From Aliivibrio sifiae (GTDB taxonomy: Bacteria; Pseudomonadota; Gammaproteobacteria; Enterobacterales; Vibrionaceae), in NCBI RefSeq assembly GCF_002954715.1, contig NZ_MSCP01000001.1:435093-499092 (forward strand): a stretch of DNA of 64,000 nt, written 5' to 3'. Positions 45,157-57,308 of the stretch are shown here, one piece after another. A program made the translations under genes and the position numbers. Under the pieces are notes generated by a model that worked only from the letters and a program-made list of their open reading frames with translations, had not been told where the DNA came from and searched no databases. Position 1 is the stretch's first letter; every line of letters starts with the position of its first letter.

Positions 45157-47250
45157 TTATTGAGTTTTAAATTCACTCAGTTTCTGAGTTAATGAGTGAC
45201 TCTCTTGAGTAAGTGCTTCTGTGTCTTTTAATGAAGTATGCATATCTGCAAGAACATCGTTAGCGGCTTCATTTATGCTGGTTACATTACGATTAATTTC
45301 TTCTGAAACCGAGCTTTGTTCTTCCGCAGCAGAAGCGATTTGATTATTCATATCATTAGCAACCAAAATAGCAGAGCTAATCTCTTTCAGATTGTCTTGT
45401 GCAATCACCGTTTCTTCTTTGGTTGATAATGCCTGCTTCTGACTATTATCCATTACCGTTACAATGCTTTGAGTATTTTGTTGCAGTATCACGAGCATAT
45501 TATTGATTTCTTGGGTTGAGCTTTGTGTACGGCTTGCTAGGTTACGCACCTCATCGGCAACAACCGCAAACCCACGTCCTTGCTCACCAGCACGAGCCGC
45601 TTCAATCGCTGCGTTTAATGCTAATAAATTTGTTTGTTCTGCAATGCCCCCAATTTCAGTCAGAATTTTTTGAATGTCATTACTTGATGCTGCTAGGTTT
45701 ACTACTTGCTCTTGAGCTTCATTAATGAATTGCGCTAATTCTTCAACAGAAGCCGCAGCATTGTTCATTATTTTCTGGCCTTCTTCGCTGCTTACTTGAA
45801 TTTGGCTTGCTGCTGTTGCCGCTTGCAATGCTGAAGAGGCAACTTCTTGGGCTGTTGCACTCATCTCATTAATAGCCGTTGCTAATTGAGTGACTTCATT
45901 CACTTGGTTTTGTAATTTAACTTGTGATTTTTCAGTTTCAGCCATGGTATTCATTGATGATTGAGAGACTAATTCAGCCGTATCTTTTGCATTATGAAGT
46001 GTGTTTTGAACTTTCTCGATAAAAGTATTAAACCAGAAAGCCAGTTGACCAATTTCATCTTTGGATGTGACTTCAATACGCTGAGTTAAATCACCATCGC
46101 CTTGGGCTATGTTTTCAAAACGAGACGTTAGGTTAGTTAAAGAAGCACCAATCTGTTTCGCTAAAATAAAGATGATAACGATACCGATAATTGACGAAAT
46201 TAGACCACTTAATAAACCATTAGAAAGTGCATCATCACTGAGTTGAGTGCTTAGTGAATTAAAATCAGTAATTTCTTTTTGTAATGTTTCTGAAGGAATA
46301 GAAACGATGACGATCCAAGGTTTTGAACCTGTATTTATTGTAGAAATAGCCGTTTTATATGGACCAATATCTTTTAAGAATGTCTTTTTTGTTGTCGCGT
46401 CTTGTTGAATCTCACTCCAATTTTGTGCAAATTCATTTTTTACTTTTGTACCAACAAGTTCACCATCTTGACTAAAAGATAATAAAGTTCCGTTCCATGA
46501 AGAAATAGAAACTACTGCTTGAGGAATACCTATTTCTTGAGCCGCTTTTTTACTGATTTTCTGGAAGCTTTTGATTGACCAATCAAACCCAACAGAGCCG
46601 ACAATTTCATTGTTATGTCGTAATGGTAAACTAATCGTCGTAATCAGTTCTTGGTTACCTCTTACGTTGTAATAATAAGGTTCCATTACAAAGCTTTTAC
46701 CTGACTCGAACGGCGCTAAATGCCATTCATCAATACGCTCCCCATTATTGTTTAAAGCGGTATTGTTAAAGCTATCCATCCCTAACGCTTCAAAGCTAGA
46801 GTCAATTGGTGAAAAGAATGGAGATAAAATACCGTTTTTATTTACCGCTTTTTGGGTCAATTCGGAATCATCTTTGATAAAATTTTCTTTTTCCCAAACC
46901 ATATAGCCAGCAAAAACGCTTTTATTTTGAATTTTTAACGAAGCTATAAATTGTTCGATAAGAAGGCTGGCATGAGATTGGTGTTGATTTGATAGTTCTA
47001 GTAATGATTGCAGTTGTTTTAAATTACTAATAACAGGAGAAAACTGTCCGTTCAGTTCCGCACTTTGTTGGTTGGCAATAGACAGTAATTTATAATCAAT
47101 ATTTTCAACAAGTTGATCAGAAACATGCTTTGTGATTTCTTTATTTACGCCATCATAAGAAACGGTTGTAAAAAACATAGCCGTACTTAATGTAATAAAT
47201 ATGGCAAGCCCTGCGCTAATAGCGATACGTGTTTTGATTGATTTAAACAT
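45157..47250 (-). CDS. Methyl-accepting chemotaxis protein with dCache sensor
   Basis: A 697-residue transmembrane receptor. Helix 1 is at about 8-28, a long periplasmic double-Cache-like domain (about 30-345) follows with [12 protein letters not shown], helix 2 at about 345-365, HAMP ([16 protein letters not shown]), and a cytoplasmic signalling domain with the conserved tip [20 protein letters not shown] then [15 protein letters not shown]. It has no C-terminal CheR-binding pentapeptide (it ends SEFKTQ). It should feed the CheW of this genome. The ligand is unknown. dCache receptors often bind amino acids or organic acids. ATG with AGGGCATT upstream. Confidence 0.93.
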   Translation of the reverse strand: MFKSIKTRIAISAGLAIFITLSTAMFFTTVSYDGVNKEITKHVSDQLVENIDYKLLSIANQQSAELNGQFSPVISNLKQLQSLLELSNQHQSHASLLIEQFIASLKIQNKSVFAGYMVWEKENFIKDDSELTQKAVNKNGILSPFFSPIDSSFEALGMDSFNNTALNNNGERIDEWHLAPFESGKSFVMEPYYYNVRGNQELITTISLPLRHNNEIVGSVGFDWSIKSFQKISKKAAQEIGIPQAVVSISSWNGTLLSFSQDGELVGTKVKNEFAQNWSEIQQDATTKKTFLKDIGPYKTAISTINTGSKPWIVIVSIPSETLQKEITDFNSLSTQLSDDALSNGLLSGLISSIIGIVIIFILAKQIGASLTNLTSRFENIAQGDGDLTQRIEVTSKDEIGQLAFWFNTFIEKVQNTLHNAKDTAELVSQSSMNTMAETEKSQVKLQNQVNEVTQLATAINEMSATAQEVASSALQAATAASQIQVSSEEGQKIMNNAAASVEELAQFINEAQEQVVNLAASSNDIQKILTEIGGIAEQTNLLALNAAIEAARAGEQGRGFAVVADEVRNLASRTQSSTQEINNMLVILQQNTQSIVTVMDNSQKQALSTKEETVIAQDNLKEISSAILVANDMNNQIASAAEEQSSVSEEINRNVTSINEAANDVLADMHTSLKDTEALTQESHSLTQKLSEFKTQ

Positions 47251-47517
47251 AATGCCCTAATGATAAAAGTGGTTTTATAGAGTTACTTATCGACTAAAAA
47301 TAAATATTCATTAGGGTAAATAGGAGGGTTTTTGTATAAAAACTATAAAATGTTCAGATTGAGTTCATAAAGGGTAACTTATATTTATCTATAGCCTTTA
47401 AGGTATATGATAAATCTCTTGATTAAGTTATTTTCTGTTAATCTGCTTTGTACTATGTCAGTAAATATCGATTCTGATTAGCATTGGTTGTATTCGTAAA
47501 TTTATAGTGAGAAAAGA

Positions 47518-47946
47518 ATGAACAAAAAACTATTGGTACCTTTACTATTTACCGTTGTTTTGGCTGGTTGCGATGATGCAAGTGAAGCGATTGATAAAGC
47601 ACAAGATGCAGCAAATAAGGCAGTAGATATGGCTCAATCTAAATTAGAGTCAGTAGATTTGAGTGTATTGAATATTGAACAATTTGGCGATGCAGCGGAT
47701 TCAGCGACTGAGTTTGCTGAGTCAGTCGATGAAGCGTTAAACGCGGATTACAGCAATCCTAAAGCATTAACTGAAATTCAAGAACACATTGCCAATGCTT
47801 ATAGCTGTTTAGTTGAAGCATCATCAGAATCAAGTGCGGAAAAATTAGTGAACAAAGTAATGTCAACTATATCGAATGAAGACGCACACAGTCTCATTGA
47901 AAAAGGGGTTGATAGCGCAAAAGAGATGCAAGAGTGTGTGATGTAG
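47518..47946 (+). CDS. Small lipoprotein of unknown function
   Basis: A 142-residue lipoprotein: the signal peptide ends FTVVLAGCDD with lipidated Cys18. Asp follows the Cys, which in enteric bacteria keeps lipoproteins in the inner membrane. The mature part is acidic and helical (AIDKAQDAANKAVDMAQSKL) with two further Cys residues (in AYSCLVEA and at the end, QECVM) that could form a disulfide. No family is recognised. ATG with GAGAAAAG upstream. Divergent from the chemoreceptor gene, which may share the promoter region. Confidence 0.8.
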   Translation: MNKKLLVPLLFTVVLAGCDDASEAIDKAQDAANKAVDMAQSKLESVDLSVLNIEQFGDAADSATEFAESVDEALNADYSNPKALTEIQEHIANAYSCLVEASSESSAEKLVNKVMSTISNEDAHSLIEKGVDSAKEMQECVM

Positions 47947-47978
47947 CCAGTCTTATGTGATGAATACTAATTGCATAT

Positions 47979-48028
47979 AAAAAAGCCCTGAAATCATAAC
48001 TCTTTATGAGTGTGATACAGGGCTTTTT
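47979..48028. terminator. Bidirectional terminator between lipoprotein gene and purB
   Basis: AAAAGCCCTG / CAGGGCTTTT outer stem with an inner imperfect stem (ATCATAACTC / GAGTGTGAT). T runs on both strands. Confidence 0.88.
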
Positions 48029-48068
48029 AATGCTTACTAATCTGTATAGTTAAAGATAACGATAAAGA

Positions 48069-49448
<1,380 letters not shown>

Positions 49449-49470
49449 CTAGATATGTATAAAAGGTTAA

Positions 49471-49506
49471 AGGAAAAAGCCTACCTGAAACTCAAGTAGG
49501 CTTTAA
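49471..49506 (-). terminator. Terminator between hflD and purB
   Basis: On the minus strand AAAGCCTAC / GTAGGCTTT with an inner TGA/TCA pairing is followed by TTTTCC. It starts a few bases after the hflD stop. Confidence 0.85.
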
Positions 49507-49510
49507 TTTT

Positions 49511-50128
49511 TTAAATTCGAGCTAAAATAATTTTTGCTTGCTCAACCATTTTCTTACGGCCAAAAATTAAGTGGCGACGTTTGCCACCTGTTTGTCGCCA
49601 TAACACAGCAGAACGAATACCTGAAAGTAACAGAGAGCGCACTTTATGCTGTGTCATTGGTTGCTGTAAGATTGATGGTGTACCAGTCACTTGAATACGA
49701 GGGCCCATAGGGCTGATCACATCTAAGTAAATGCTGGCGATGTTACTAAGCATTTGTTCGTCATGAATGTCAAAATGTTCAAGTTGACGTTCAATAGTAC
49801 CAATACGTTCACCAAGCTTACTCATGCCATCTCTATGACCAGCAAGCTTACGTTCTAATGCCATTAAACTGATTAAGTAGCGAGTTAATTCACTGCCCGC
49901 AGGAGTGTTATCAAAATCTCGAACTAGACATTCCAAACCAATACGCAAATTAGCTTCATTGCCGTATACCGCAACGGTATTATTTGGATTGGTTTCTAAA
50001 ATAGATTGAATCGCAGTATCAAACGCAGCTTGATCACAGTGTCCATCTTTCGCCATTTTTTGTACTAAGCTTGCCGCTTGGCAAATGCCAGCAAATGCAA
50101 TGGTTCTGTCAAATAAAGTGTTCGCCAC
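49511..50128 (-). CDS. hflD: High frequency lysogenization protein HflD homologue
   Basis: A 205-residue membrane-associated helical protein. In E. coli HflD binds phage lambda CII and exposes it to proteolysis; its role for the host is unclear. The stretch [20 protein letters not shown] and the region [20 protein letters not shown] are conserved. GTG start with AAGGAG seven bases upstream. It follows mnmA by 11 bp and is probably co-transcribed with it. Confidence 0.94.
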   Translation of the reverse strand: MANTLFDRTIAFAGICQAASLVQKMAKDGHCDQAAFDTAIQSILETNPNNTVAVYGNEANLRIGLECLVRDFDNTPAGSELTRYLISLMALERKLAGHRDGMSKLGERIGTIERQLEHFDIHDEQMLSNIASIYLDVISPMGPRIQVTGTPSILQQPMTQHKVRSLLLSGIRSAVLWRQTGGKRRHLIFGRKKMVEQAKIILARI

Positions 50129-50139
50129 GTTTGGGCTCC

Positions 50140-51264
50140 TTAAATACGCTCTTCAATAATACCGCCACCTAGGCAAACTTCACCTAAGTAGAAAACTGCA
50201 GATTGACCTGGAGTTACCGCAATTTGTGCTTCATCAAAGATCACTTTAATGTTTTCATCATCGATAGGGATGATAGTACAAGGGATATCCGTTTGACGGT
50301 AACGTGTTTTTACTGTGCAGCTCAATGGTGCTTTAATCGGCGTGCGATCAACCCAATCAAGTTGAGACGCTAATAAACCTTGAGATTTCAGTAATGGGTG
50401 ATCTTTGCCTTGAACAGCAATTAACACGTTACGTTTTAAATCTTTCTCACCAACGAACCATGGGTCTTCATTGCCACCGCCGCCTTTAGAACCGCCGATA
50501 TGTAGACCTTTACGTTGGCCAAGCGTGTGGTACATCAACCCTTGGTGTTGTCCAATGACCTTACCGTCAGGTGTTTCAATATTACCTGGTTGTGCTGGTA
50601 AGTATTTGCCTAAAAATTCAGTGAATTTACGCTCACCGATAAAGCAGATACCAGTAGAATCTTTTTTCTTCGCTGTGATCAAATCTTGCTCTTCAGCAAT
50701 GCGGCGTACTTCAGGTTTTTCAAGCTCACCAACAGGGAATAAGCTACGAGATACTTGATCTGAGCTTAATGTGTATAGGAAGTAGCTTTGATCTTTATTT
50801 GAATCCAAACCACGAAGCATTTCTGGCTTAGCACCATTGGCAATTTCTTCGGCTGTTGGGAAAGTACGACGAACGTAGTGACCCATAGCGATGAAATCAG
50901 CATCTAGAACTTCATCTGCAAATTCTAAGAAAGCTTTAAATTTGATTTCTTTATTACAAAGAATATCTGGGTTTGGCGTACGGCCCGCTTTGTATTCCTC
51001 TAGGAAATATTCAAAAACGTTGTCCCAATATTCAGCAGCAAAGTTAATGGTGTGAAGGTGAATCCCTAATTTGTCACACACGGCTTGTGCATCGGCTAAA
51101 TCTTCGGCAGCGGTACAATATTCCTCGTTGTCATCTTCTTCCCAGTTTTTCATGAAAAGACCTTCAACTTGGTATCCTTGTTGCTGAAGTAGGTAGGCTG
51201 ATACTGAAGAATCTACACCACCGGACATACCGACGATGACTTTCTTTTGGCTGTTGTCTGACAT
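50140..51264 (-). CDS. mnmA: tRNA-specific 2-thiouridylase MnmA
   Basis: A 374-residue enzyme that makes 2-thiouridine at position 34 of Lys, Glu and Gln tRNAs with sulfur from TusE. The PP-loop is [20 protein letters not shown]. The catalytic cysteines lie in [13 protein letters not shown] and [12 protein letters not shown]. First gene of mnmA-hflD. Confidence 0.97.
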   Translation of the reverse strand: MSDNSQKKVIVGMSGGVDSSVSAYLLQQQGYQVEGLFMKNWEEDDNEEYCTAAEDLADAQAVCDKLGIHLHTINFAAEYWDNVFEYFLEEYKAGRTPNPDILCNKEIKFKAFLEFADEVLDADFIAMGHYVRRTFPTAEEIANGAKPEMLRGLDSNKDQSYFLYTLSSDQVSRSLFPVGELEKPEVRRIAEEQDLITAKKKDSTGICFIGERKFTEFLGKYLPAQPGNIETPDGKVIGQHQGLMYHTLGQRKGLHIGGSKGGGGNEDPWFVGEKDLKRNVLIAVQGKDHPLLKSQGLLASQLDWVDRTPIKAPLSCTVKTRYRQTDIPCTIIPIDDENIKVIFDEAQIAVTPGQSAVFYLGEVCLGGGIIEERI

Positions 51265-51381
51265 TCTTTAACACCACTAATAAAACTTGAGGCAGATTCT
51301 AACAGAAAGAATATGCTGGGGACAGATCCGAGACTAAAATCACATAATTATATCTGTGAAGTTAGGGTTATTTATGTTGAT

Positions 51382-52920
51382 TTAGCCCTTTAAATTTAAG
51401 CGTTTCGCTAAACGATGTAAATTTCCCGTATCAAGCTGTAAGACTCGTGCTGTTGCTGCCCAATTTTGTTGCTGCTCTAGGTATGTTTTTTTTATTAAAG
51501 TAGCTTGAAATTCATCAGTAGCAGAACGTAAATCTGTTGTTTTTTCAAGACTTATGCTGTCTTTTTGTTCAATCAGTTTGTTTTCAGTGTTCGTGTCTTT
51601 TTTTATCGAGAAATGCACAGGGGTGAGTATCAAATCAGAATCATTACTTTGCGCCCTAGAAAGTACTGCAGCTCTGCTGATGACGTGTTCTAATTCTCGA
51701 ATATTTCCCGGCCATGAGTAAGCATTAAGTAACGCGATGGCTTCAGGGGTAATTCGTATACTCGAACCGCCTAATTTTATGCGGCTTTTTTCGGCAAAAT
51801 AACCAGTGAGTAAAGTGATGTCGCTACCTCTGTCTCTCAGTGGTGGCACAAAAATAGGAAACACACTGAGACGATGATACAAGTCCGCTCTAAAGTGCCC
51901 ATTTTTTACTTCTTCACTCAAGGTTTTATTGGTTGCGGCAATGATCCTAGTATTTACTTTAATATGATTATCATCACCAATACGTTGAATATCACCATAT
52001 TGTAAAACCCGTAATAATTTAGCCTGTAGAGCCAGAGATAATTCCCCAATCTCATCGAGAAATAACGTGCCATTATCGGCCGATTCAAACTTACCTTTCC
52101 GATTGCTAATAGCGCCAGTAAATGCGCCTTTTACATGACCAAACAACTCACTTTCAGCGACTGATTCTGGTAATGCTGCACAGTTTAAATAGACTAAATT
52201 TTGTTTTTTACGTGATGATCTTTCATGTAGAGCACTGGCAACTAGCTCTTTACCAACGCCAGTTTCCCCTGTGATTAATACTGATAATTCAGTATTTGCA
52301 ACGGCATTAATATTGGTTTGTAACTCTTGCATCGCCGTTGATTCACCAATCATATCGATAGTGTTGCTTTGTGAGTTTTCAAACGATGAATTGTTCGAGC
52401 TTTCCCCTGATTGATTTTCTAATCTCTCCATTAAGAGTGCGGTATGTAAACTTGTCGCAGCTAATGCGCTGATAATACGTAATTCTTTATTGGTGAATTT
52501 ATCAAATTGCAGAGGATCGAATGCGTCAATGGTGACCGCTCCAATTAAACGTTCATTCACCAATAAAGGTAAGCCAATACAAGAATGGACATGCAATTCA
52601 CTTTTTGTATTTGCAATCAGCCCATCATAGGGATCAGGCAAATCACTATCAGAGGGAAATCGAACAATATCTCCAGCTCTGGCAATGGCTTCTAATCGAG
52701 GGTGTTGTGATACTGAAAACCGACGTCCAATGACATCACTATCAAGACCATTTGTTGCTAAAGGAGAAAAGTATTGGTTTTTGAAGAGTAGTAGGGCTGA
52801 AGCATCGCATTGTAATGCCTTTCTGATTGTCGATAGTAAGCGTTCAAAGCGATCTTTATTTGATAACCCAGAGGTTAAATCCAGTGCGATTTGAACCCAT
52901 TCATCTTTGATGTTTTTCAT
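51382..52920 (-). CDS. norR: NO-responsive sigma-54 activator NorR
   Basis: A 512-residue enhancer-binding protein. The N-terminal GAF domain (about 20-170) binds NO at a non-heme iron in E. coli NorR. The AAA+ domain has Walker A GETGVGKE, the sigma-54 contact loop KGAFTGA and Walker [11 protein letters not shown]. The C-terminal Fis-type helix-turn-helix is [20 protein letters not shown]. Length and order match E. coli NorR. It is divergent from norV; three GT-N7-AC sites lie between. Confidence 0.95.
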   Translation of the reverse strand: MKNIKDEWVQIALDLTSGLSNKDRFERLLSTIRKALQCDASALLLFKNQYFSPLATNGLDSDVIGRRFSVSQHPRLEAIARAGDIVRFPSDSDLPDPYDGLIANTKSELHVHSCIGLPLLVNERLIGAVTIDAFDPLQFDKFTNKELRIISALAATSLHTALLMERLENQSGESSNNSSFENSQSNTIDMIGESTAMQELQTNINAVANTELSVLITGETGVGKELVASALHERSSRKKQNLVYLNCAALPESVAESELFGHVKGAFTGAISNRKGKFESADNGTLFLDEIGELSLALQAKLLRVLQYGDIQRIGDDNHIKVNTRIIAATNKTLSEEVKNGHFRADLYHRLSVFPIFVPPLRDRGSDITLLTGYFAEKSRIKLGGSSIRITPEAIALLNAYSWPGNIRELEHVISRAAVLSRAQSNDSDLILTPVHFSIKKDTNTENKLIEQKDSISLEKTTDLRSATDEFQATLIKKTYLEQQQNWAATARVLQLDTGNLHRLAKRLNLKG

Positions 52921-52945
52921 GACAACTCCATAGCACCTAATTACT

Positions 52946-52956
52946 GTTAATTTGAC
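52946..52956 (+). promoter_or_regulatory. NorR enhancer site 1
   Basis: GTTAATTTGAC fits the NorR core GT-N7-AC. First of three sites in the norR-norV region. Confidence 0.75.
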
Positions 52957-52965
52957 AATTGTACT

Positions 52966-52976
52966 GTCATTTTAAC
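52966..52976 (+). promoter_or_regulatory. NorR enhancer site 2
   Basis: GTCATTTTAAC fits GT-N7-AC. It begins 20 bp after site 1, about two helical turns. Confidence 0.78.
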
Positions 52977-52990
52977 AAAAGTAAATAATT

Positions 52991-53001
52991 GTCATTTTGA
53001 C
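52991..53001 (+). promoter_or_regulatory. NorR enhancer site 3
   Basis: GTCATTTTGAC fits GT-N7-AC and is a near-perfect GTCA/TGAC palindrome. It begins 25 bp after site 2. Confidence 0.8.
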
Positions 53002-53054
53002 ATTTAATTTTCTCTATTTTATTTAAAATCCTTAAAAATCAATACAATAAAAAC

Positions 53055-53070
53055 TGGCACACTCAATGCA
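53055..53070 (+). promoter_or_regulatory. Sigma-54 promoter of norV
   Basis: TGGCACACTCAATGCA has the -24 GG and -12 GC elements spaced by exactly ten bases. It lies 40 bp before the norV ATG and 54 bp downstream of NorR site 3. Confidence 0.88.
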
Positions 53071-53109
53071 ATAGTTATTGTAACGCTAATAATTAAATGA
53101 GAAAAAACA

Positions 53110-54609
53110 ATGACTATTCATATTAAAAACAATGTTAACTGGGTTGGCCAACGTGATTGGGAAGTATCAGATTTCCATGGTACTGAATTTAAAATGACCA
53201 AAGGCACAAGCTATAACAGTTACCTTATCCAAGAAGAGAAAACGGTATTAATAGATACGGTTGATCATCGATTTAGTCATCAATTTATTCAAAATTTAGA
53301 AATGGAAATTGATCTTGCGAGCATCGATTACATTGTTATTAACCATGCAGAAGAAGATCATGCAGGCGCGCTTGCTGCGTTAATGGAGAAGATTCCTGGT
53401 ACTCCTATTTATTGTACTGAAAACGCGATTGATTCAATTGTTGGTCACCATCACCATCCAGAATGGAACTTTAAGCCAATTAAAACTGGTGACGCATTAG
53501 ATATTGGTAATGGCAAACAATTGGTATTTGTTGAAGCGCCAATGCTGCATTGGCCTGACAGCATGATGACGTATTTAACAGGCGATGCAATTTTATTTAG
53601 TAATGATGCTTTTGGTCAGCATTATTGTGATGAACGTTTATTTAATGATGAAGTTGATCAAACCGAATTGATGGATCAGTGCTTACGTTATTACGCCAAT
53701 ATCCTTACGCCATTCAGTGCGTTAGTGACGGCAAAAATTAAAGAAGTATTAAGCTTTAATTTACCGGTAGACATGATTGCAACCTCTCATGGTTGTGTAT
53801 GGAGAGATAACCCAACTCAAATTATCCATCAATATTTAGAGTGGGCTGATAATTATCAAGAAGATCGTATCACTATTTTCTATGATTCTATGTCAAACAA
53901 CACTCGTATGATGGCGGATGCGATTGCGCAAGGTATTCATGATATTGACCCTACTGTTGCAGTTAAGGTCTTCAATGTTTCTCGCCAAGATAAAAATGAC
54001 ATTTTAACCAGTGTGTTCCGATCAAAAGGGATCCTTGTTGGCTCATCAACCATGAATAATGTGATGATGCCAAAAGTGGCGGGTATGTTGGAAGAAATTA
54101 CAGGCCTTAGATTCAGAGCGAAAAAAGCAGGAGCTTTCGGTAGCTATGGTTGGAATGGTGGTGCCGTTGATAGAATTCATTCTCGTTTAACCGATGCTGG
54201 TTTTGAAACGGCAGTAGGCTTAAAAGCAAAATGGCGTCCAGATGGTAAAGCGATGCAACTATGCCGAGAGCATGGTCAATTTATTGCGAAACAGTGGGCC
54301 TTAAAACCCGTTACAACAACGTTTACAACTATCAATACAGAGAAGGAAATCATTCCTGAATCTATTGCTAAACCTGTGGTCACGATTGAGGCATCAATGA
54401 ATTCTGTAGCTAAAAGTGACATAAGTGCGAGTGCGTCAAATGACTCTAAACAATGCATGTTATGTACTGTATGTAATTGGGTATATGACCCAGAGCTTGG
54501 TGAACCAAATCAAGGCGTAGAGCCTAATACCCCTTGGGAAGAAGTGCCTGATTATTTCTTATGTCCTGAGTGTAATTTAGGTAAAGATGTCTTTGTTGAA
54601 GTTAAATAG
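53110..54609 (+). CDS. norV: Anaerobic nitric oxide reductase flavorubredoxin NorV
   Basis: A 499-residue flavodiiron protein with a C-terminal rubredoxin. It reduces NO to N2O in the cytoplasm under low oxygen. The beta-lactamase-like diiron domain has [10 protein letters not shown] (His79, Glu81, Asp83), then [20 protein letters not shown] and [11 protein letters not shown]. The flavodoxin domain begins [17 protein letters not shown] (about 257). After a low-complexity linker (about 400-450), the rubredoxin has [10 protein letters not shown] and [15 protein letters not shown]. An extra Cys precedes the first pair (QCMLCTVC). First gene of a NorR/sigma-54 operon. Confidence 0.97.
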   Translation: MTIHIKNNVNWVGQRDWEVSDFHGTEFKMTKGTSYNSYLIQEEKTVLIDTVDHRFSHQFIQNLEMEIDLASIDYIVINHAEEDHAGALAALMEKIPGTPIYCTENAIDSIVGHHHHPEWNFKPIKTGDALDIGNGKQLVFVEAPMLHWPDSMMTYLTGDAILFSNDAFGQHYCDERLFNDEVDQTELMDQCLRYYANILTPFSALVTAKIKEVLSFNLPVDMIATSHGCVWRDNPTQIIHQYLEWADNYQEDRITIFYDSMSNNTRMMADAIAQGIHDIDPTVAVKVFNVSRQDKNDILTSVFRSKGILVGSSTMNNVMMPKVAGMLEEITGLRFRAKKAGAFGSYGWNGGAVDRIHSRLTDAGFETAVGLKAKWRPDGKAMQLCREHGQFIAKQWALKPVTTTFTTINTEKEIIPESIAKPVVTIEASMNSVAKSDISASASNDSKQCMLCTVCNWVYDPELGEPNQGVEPNTPWEEVPDYFLCPECNLGKDVFVEVK

Positions 54610-54620
54610 GGAGTGAAATA

Positions 54621-55766
54621 ATGAGTTTACCAATCGTTATTATTGGTAGTGGTTTTGCGTCTTACCAGTTAATTAAAACCATTCGTCGAACTAACAGTGA
54701 TTGTCTAATTCATGTATTTACGAATGACAGTGGTGACGACTATAACAAGCCAGACTTGAGTCATGTATTTTCAAAACAGCAGAACCCAGAAGATGTGATT
54801 ACATTATCTGGCGGGGATTTTGCTGAGCAATACAATGTTATTTTACATACGCATGCCTTCGTTGAGTCGATAGATACTGAGAACCAAACAATTACTGTAA
54901 ATGGTGAGCTGCATACTTATGGAAAGTTAGTATTAGCGACAGGCTCCCAAACATTTATTCCACCTTTTCATGGTGATGGATGTGAAGATATCCTGACGTT
55001 AAATAGCCTAAAAGAATTTTCCGGTATTCAACAAAAAGTATTGGGATCTAAAAAAGTACTTGTTGTTGGTGGTGGTTTAATTGGTACGGAACTCGCGATG
55101 GATTTAGCGAATTCAGGAAAAATGGTTACTTTGGTTGAACCAAATAGCCATTTACTCGCCAATATGATCCCTGACTTTATTTCACTGCCACTTGAAAAAG
55201 CATGCAGAGAAAAAGGAGTCACCGTCACTTTGTCGGATTGTGTACAAGCGGTAAATAAACAAGATAACGGATATCGAGTAACGACAACGAATGGTCAATC
55301 GTACTTAGTGGATTGCGTTATATCAGCCGCTGGCCTAAAGCCAAATACGCAGCTAGCGAGAGAGGCAGATATAATGGTTAACCGAGGCGTTGTTGTTGAT
55401 TCAATGCTGCAAACATCGGCTAAAAATGTCTATGCGTTAGGCGATTGTGCTGAAATTGAAGGCAAGGTAATGGCGTATCTTCAGCCAATACTATTGAGTG
55501 CGAATGCGTTAGCTAAAACCTTATCGGGTACCGAAACTGCATTGGTATTACCAAATATGATGGTGAAGGTGAAAACGCCACATTATCCAATCCAGCTTGC
55601 GGGCAATACATCAGTCGAGATTGAACGCTGGTCTGTTGATATTGATACGCAAGGGTTATGTGCTAAAGCTTACAATGCTAATAACCAGTTAACTGGATTT
55701 GTGGTAACCAATGAATTAATTAAGAACGCATTTCCTTTATTTAGAGAGATAAATACGACGAATTAA
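54621..55766 (+). CDS. norW: NADH:flavorubredoxin reductase NorW
   Basis: A 381-residue FAD-dependent reductase that passes electrons from NADH to the NorV rubredoxin. The FAD-binding [15 protein letters not shown] lies at the N-terminus, the NAD-binding [20 protein letters not shown] in the middle (about 150-169), and [19 protein letters not shown] closes the FAD site. It begins 11 bp after norV with a GGGAGTG ribosome binding site. Confidence 0.95.
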   Translation: MSLPIVIIGSGFASYQLIKTIRRTNSDCLIHVFTNDSGDDYNKPDLSHVFSKQQNPEDVITLSGGDFAEQYNVILHTHAFVESIDTENQTITVNGELHTYGKLVLATGSQTFIPPFHGDGCEDILTLNSLKEFSGIQQKVLGSKKVLVVGGGLIGTELAMDLANSGKMVTLVEPNSHLLANMIPDFISLPLEKACREKGVTVTLSDCVQAVNKQDNGYRVTTTNGQSYLVDCVISAAGLKPNTQLAREADIMVNRGVVVDSMLQTSAKNVYALGDCAEIEGKVMAYLQPILLSANALAKTLSGTETALVLPNMMVKVKTPHYPIQLAGNTSVEIERWSVDIDTQGLCAKAYNANNQLTGFVVTNELIKNAFPLFREINTTN

Positions 55767-55777
55767 AGAGGTGAACT

Positions 55778-56551
55778 ATGACAGAAATTCCTCATGGCTT
55801 AATTAAAGGTGTTGTTTTAAAGCGTCATGACTGGACAACACGCTTGTTTAGTTTGTTTGTTGAAGCGCCGATTAATACTTATCAGGCAGGACAATTCACC
55901 AAGTTGGCATTACCTGATGGGCATGGCGATTGGGTAAGGAGAGCTTATTCCATCGTGAATAATCCAAAGCAGATGGAAGGTCACCAACAAATGGAATTTC
56001 TGATCATTGCGGATGAAAGCGGGGAGCTATCACCTCGCCTTAAGGCTCTTAATTCTGGCGACGAGATTTTTGTTGGTAAAGAAGCTTCAGGGTTTATGAC
56101 CATTAATGAGATGCCTCAAGGTGTAGAGGATTTATGGTTATTATCGACAGGAACGGCAATAGGACCATTTATCTCTATATTGGAAACACCATTACTTGAA
56201 ATTCGATTTAAAAATATTGTGTTAGTTCATGCAGTAAGAGCGCAATCTGAGTTGATTTATCAAGAGAGAATCCAACAACTATTTAATAGATACAACAAGA
56301 GGTTTCATTATGTACCAATTGTTTCTAGAGAACATGTCACCGGAACTTTATGTGGACGAATCCCGACTTTACTGCTCAACAGAGAGCTCGAAAAAAGTGC
56401 CCAATGTCAGCTTAGTAAAGCGCATAGTTTCTTATACATCTGCGGCAACCCTAACATGGTTAAAGACACATCTGATGCGCTAAAAGAGTTAGGTTTTAAC
56501 AAACATCTTCGTCGTAAATTAGGACAATTTAGTTCTGAGAACTATTGGTAA
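55778..56551 (+). CDS. fpr: Ferredoxin/flavodoxin-NADP+ reductase, Fpr type
   Basis: A 257-residue FNR-fold flavoprotein. The FAD motif is WVRRAYSIVNNP (RxYS). The NADP-side motifs are LLSTGTAIGPFISIL and YICGNPNMVKDT. It ends SSENYW, like the C-terminal Trp of E. coli Fpr (EHYW). It lies only 11 bp after norW, which is unlike E. coli, where fpr stands alone under SoxRS control. It probably supplies reducing power during nitrosative stress, perhaps to reduce ferredoxin or repair enzymes. Confidence 0.93.
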   Translation: MTEIPHGLIKGVVLKRHDWTTRLFSLFVEAPINTYQAGQFTKLALPDGHGDWVRRAYSIVNNPKQMEGHQQMEFLIIADESGELSPRLKALNSGDEIFVGKEASGFMTINEMPQGVEDLWLLSTGTAIGPFISILETPLLEIRFKNIVLVHAVRAQSELIYQERIQQLFNRYNKRFHYVPIVSREHVTGTLCGRIPTLLLNRELEKSAQCQLSKAHSFLYICGNPNMVKDTSDALKELGFNKHLRRKLGQFSSENYW

Positions 56552-56605
56552 CTATCAATAAGCATATGATGAAGAAAGAATAAAAATTTATTTGGAGAAA
56601 TTATC

Positions 56606-56941
56606 ATGAGCCATTTACGTATTCCTAAAAATTGGACAATCCAACGTTCTACTCCATTTTTCACAAAAGATACTGTGCCAGAGGCATTGCTAACTCACCA
56701 TAATACGGCTGCCGAGGTATTTGGTCAGTTATGTGTAATGGAAGGCGTGGTCACCTATTATGGTTTTGCTGATTCTGAAGCGACAGAACCTGAAATAAAA
56801 GTTGTAATTAATGCAGGGCAGTTTGCTACAAGTCCACCGCGGTATTGGCACCGTATTGAGTTAAGTGATGATGCTCAATTCAATATCAATTTTTGGTCAG
56901 ACCAAGATAAAACAGGTAAGAAAATGTTCAGTGCTAAATAA
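56606..56941 (+). CDS. DUF1971 (YeaR/TehB-like) small protein
   Basis: A 111-residue single-domain beta-rich protein of the DUF1971 family, with WTIQRSTPFFTKDTVPEALL, a central EVFGQLCVMEGVVTYYGF and SPPRYWHRIELSDDAQFNINFW near the end. E. coli YeaR, a member, is induced by nitrate, nitrite and NO. The role is unknown; the fold suggests a cupin-like ligand-binding barrel. It lies 54 bp after fpr and is likely the last gene of the nor operon. TTGGAGAAATTATC precedes the ATG. Confidence 0.88.
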   Translation: MSHLRIPKNWTIQRSTPFFTKDTVPEALLTHHNTAAEVFGQLCVMEGVVTYYGFADSEATEPEIKVVINAGQFATSPPRYWHRIELSDDAQFNINFWSDQDKTGKKMFSAK

Positions 56942-57001
56942 TTTACGCCTCTTTCTTTGCATTTATGGCATAGTAGGCAAAATTATTAAGCGAGAAGTAA
57001 G

Positions 57002-57274
57002 ATGACAGATCAACAAGACGATTTCATGACGGAAGAAACACTAATTGAAACCGTAAAAAATCAAATTGAAGACGGTAGCCCAATCGCAGTAAAAGAGACG
57101 TTAATGCGTTTAGTTATGACGGGTAATCCTCGTGAAGATGCGATTGAAATGATGGCATGTGCTTTGGCTGTTGAAGTGTTTGATGTAATGAAGAATGGCG
57201 CTGAATTCAATCAAAAGCGTTATAAAGAAAATCTAGAATCATTACCAGACATGAGCTTCATGGGTGATGAATAA
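57002..57274 (+). CDS. Conserved-looking small acidic protein, unknown
   Basis: A 90-residue acidic helical protein with no signal peptide or membrane segment. A distinctive core is ETLMRLVMTGNPREDAIEMM then ACALAVEVFDVMKNG. It resembles small proteins of unknown function found in Vibrio, but I cannot name a family. GCGAGAAGTAAG before the ATG. 60 bp after the DUF1971 gene with a promoter-like gap; a strong terminator follows. Confidence 0.78.
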   Translation: MTDQQDDFMTEETLIETVKNQIEDGSPIAVKETLMRLVMTGNPREDAIEMMACALAVEVFDVMKNGAEFNQKRYKENLESLPDMSFMGDE

Positions 57275-57308
57275 TAGTAATAACGATTATTTTAATCGGT
57301 ATTAAAGA

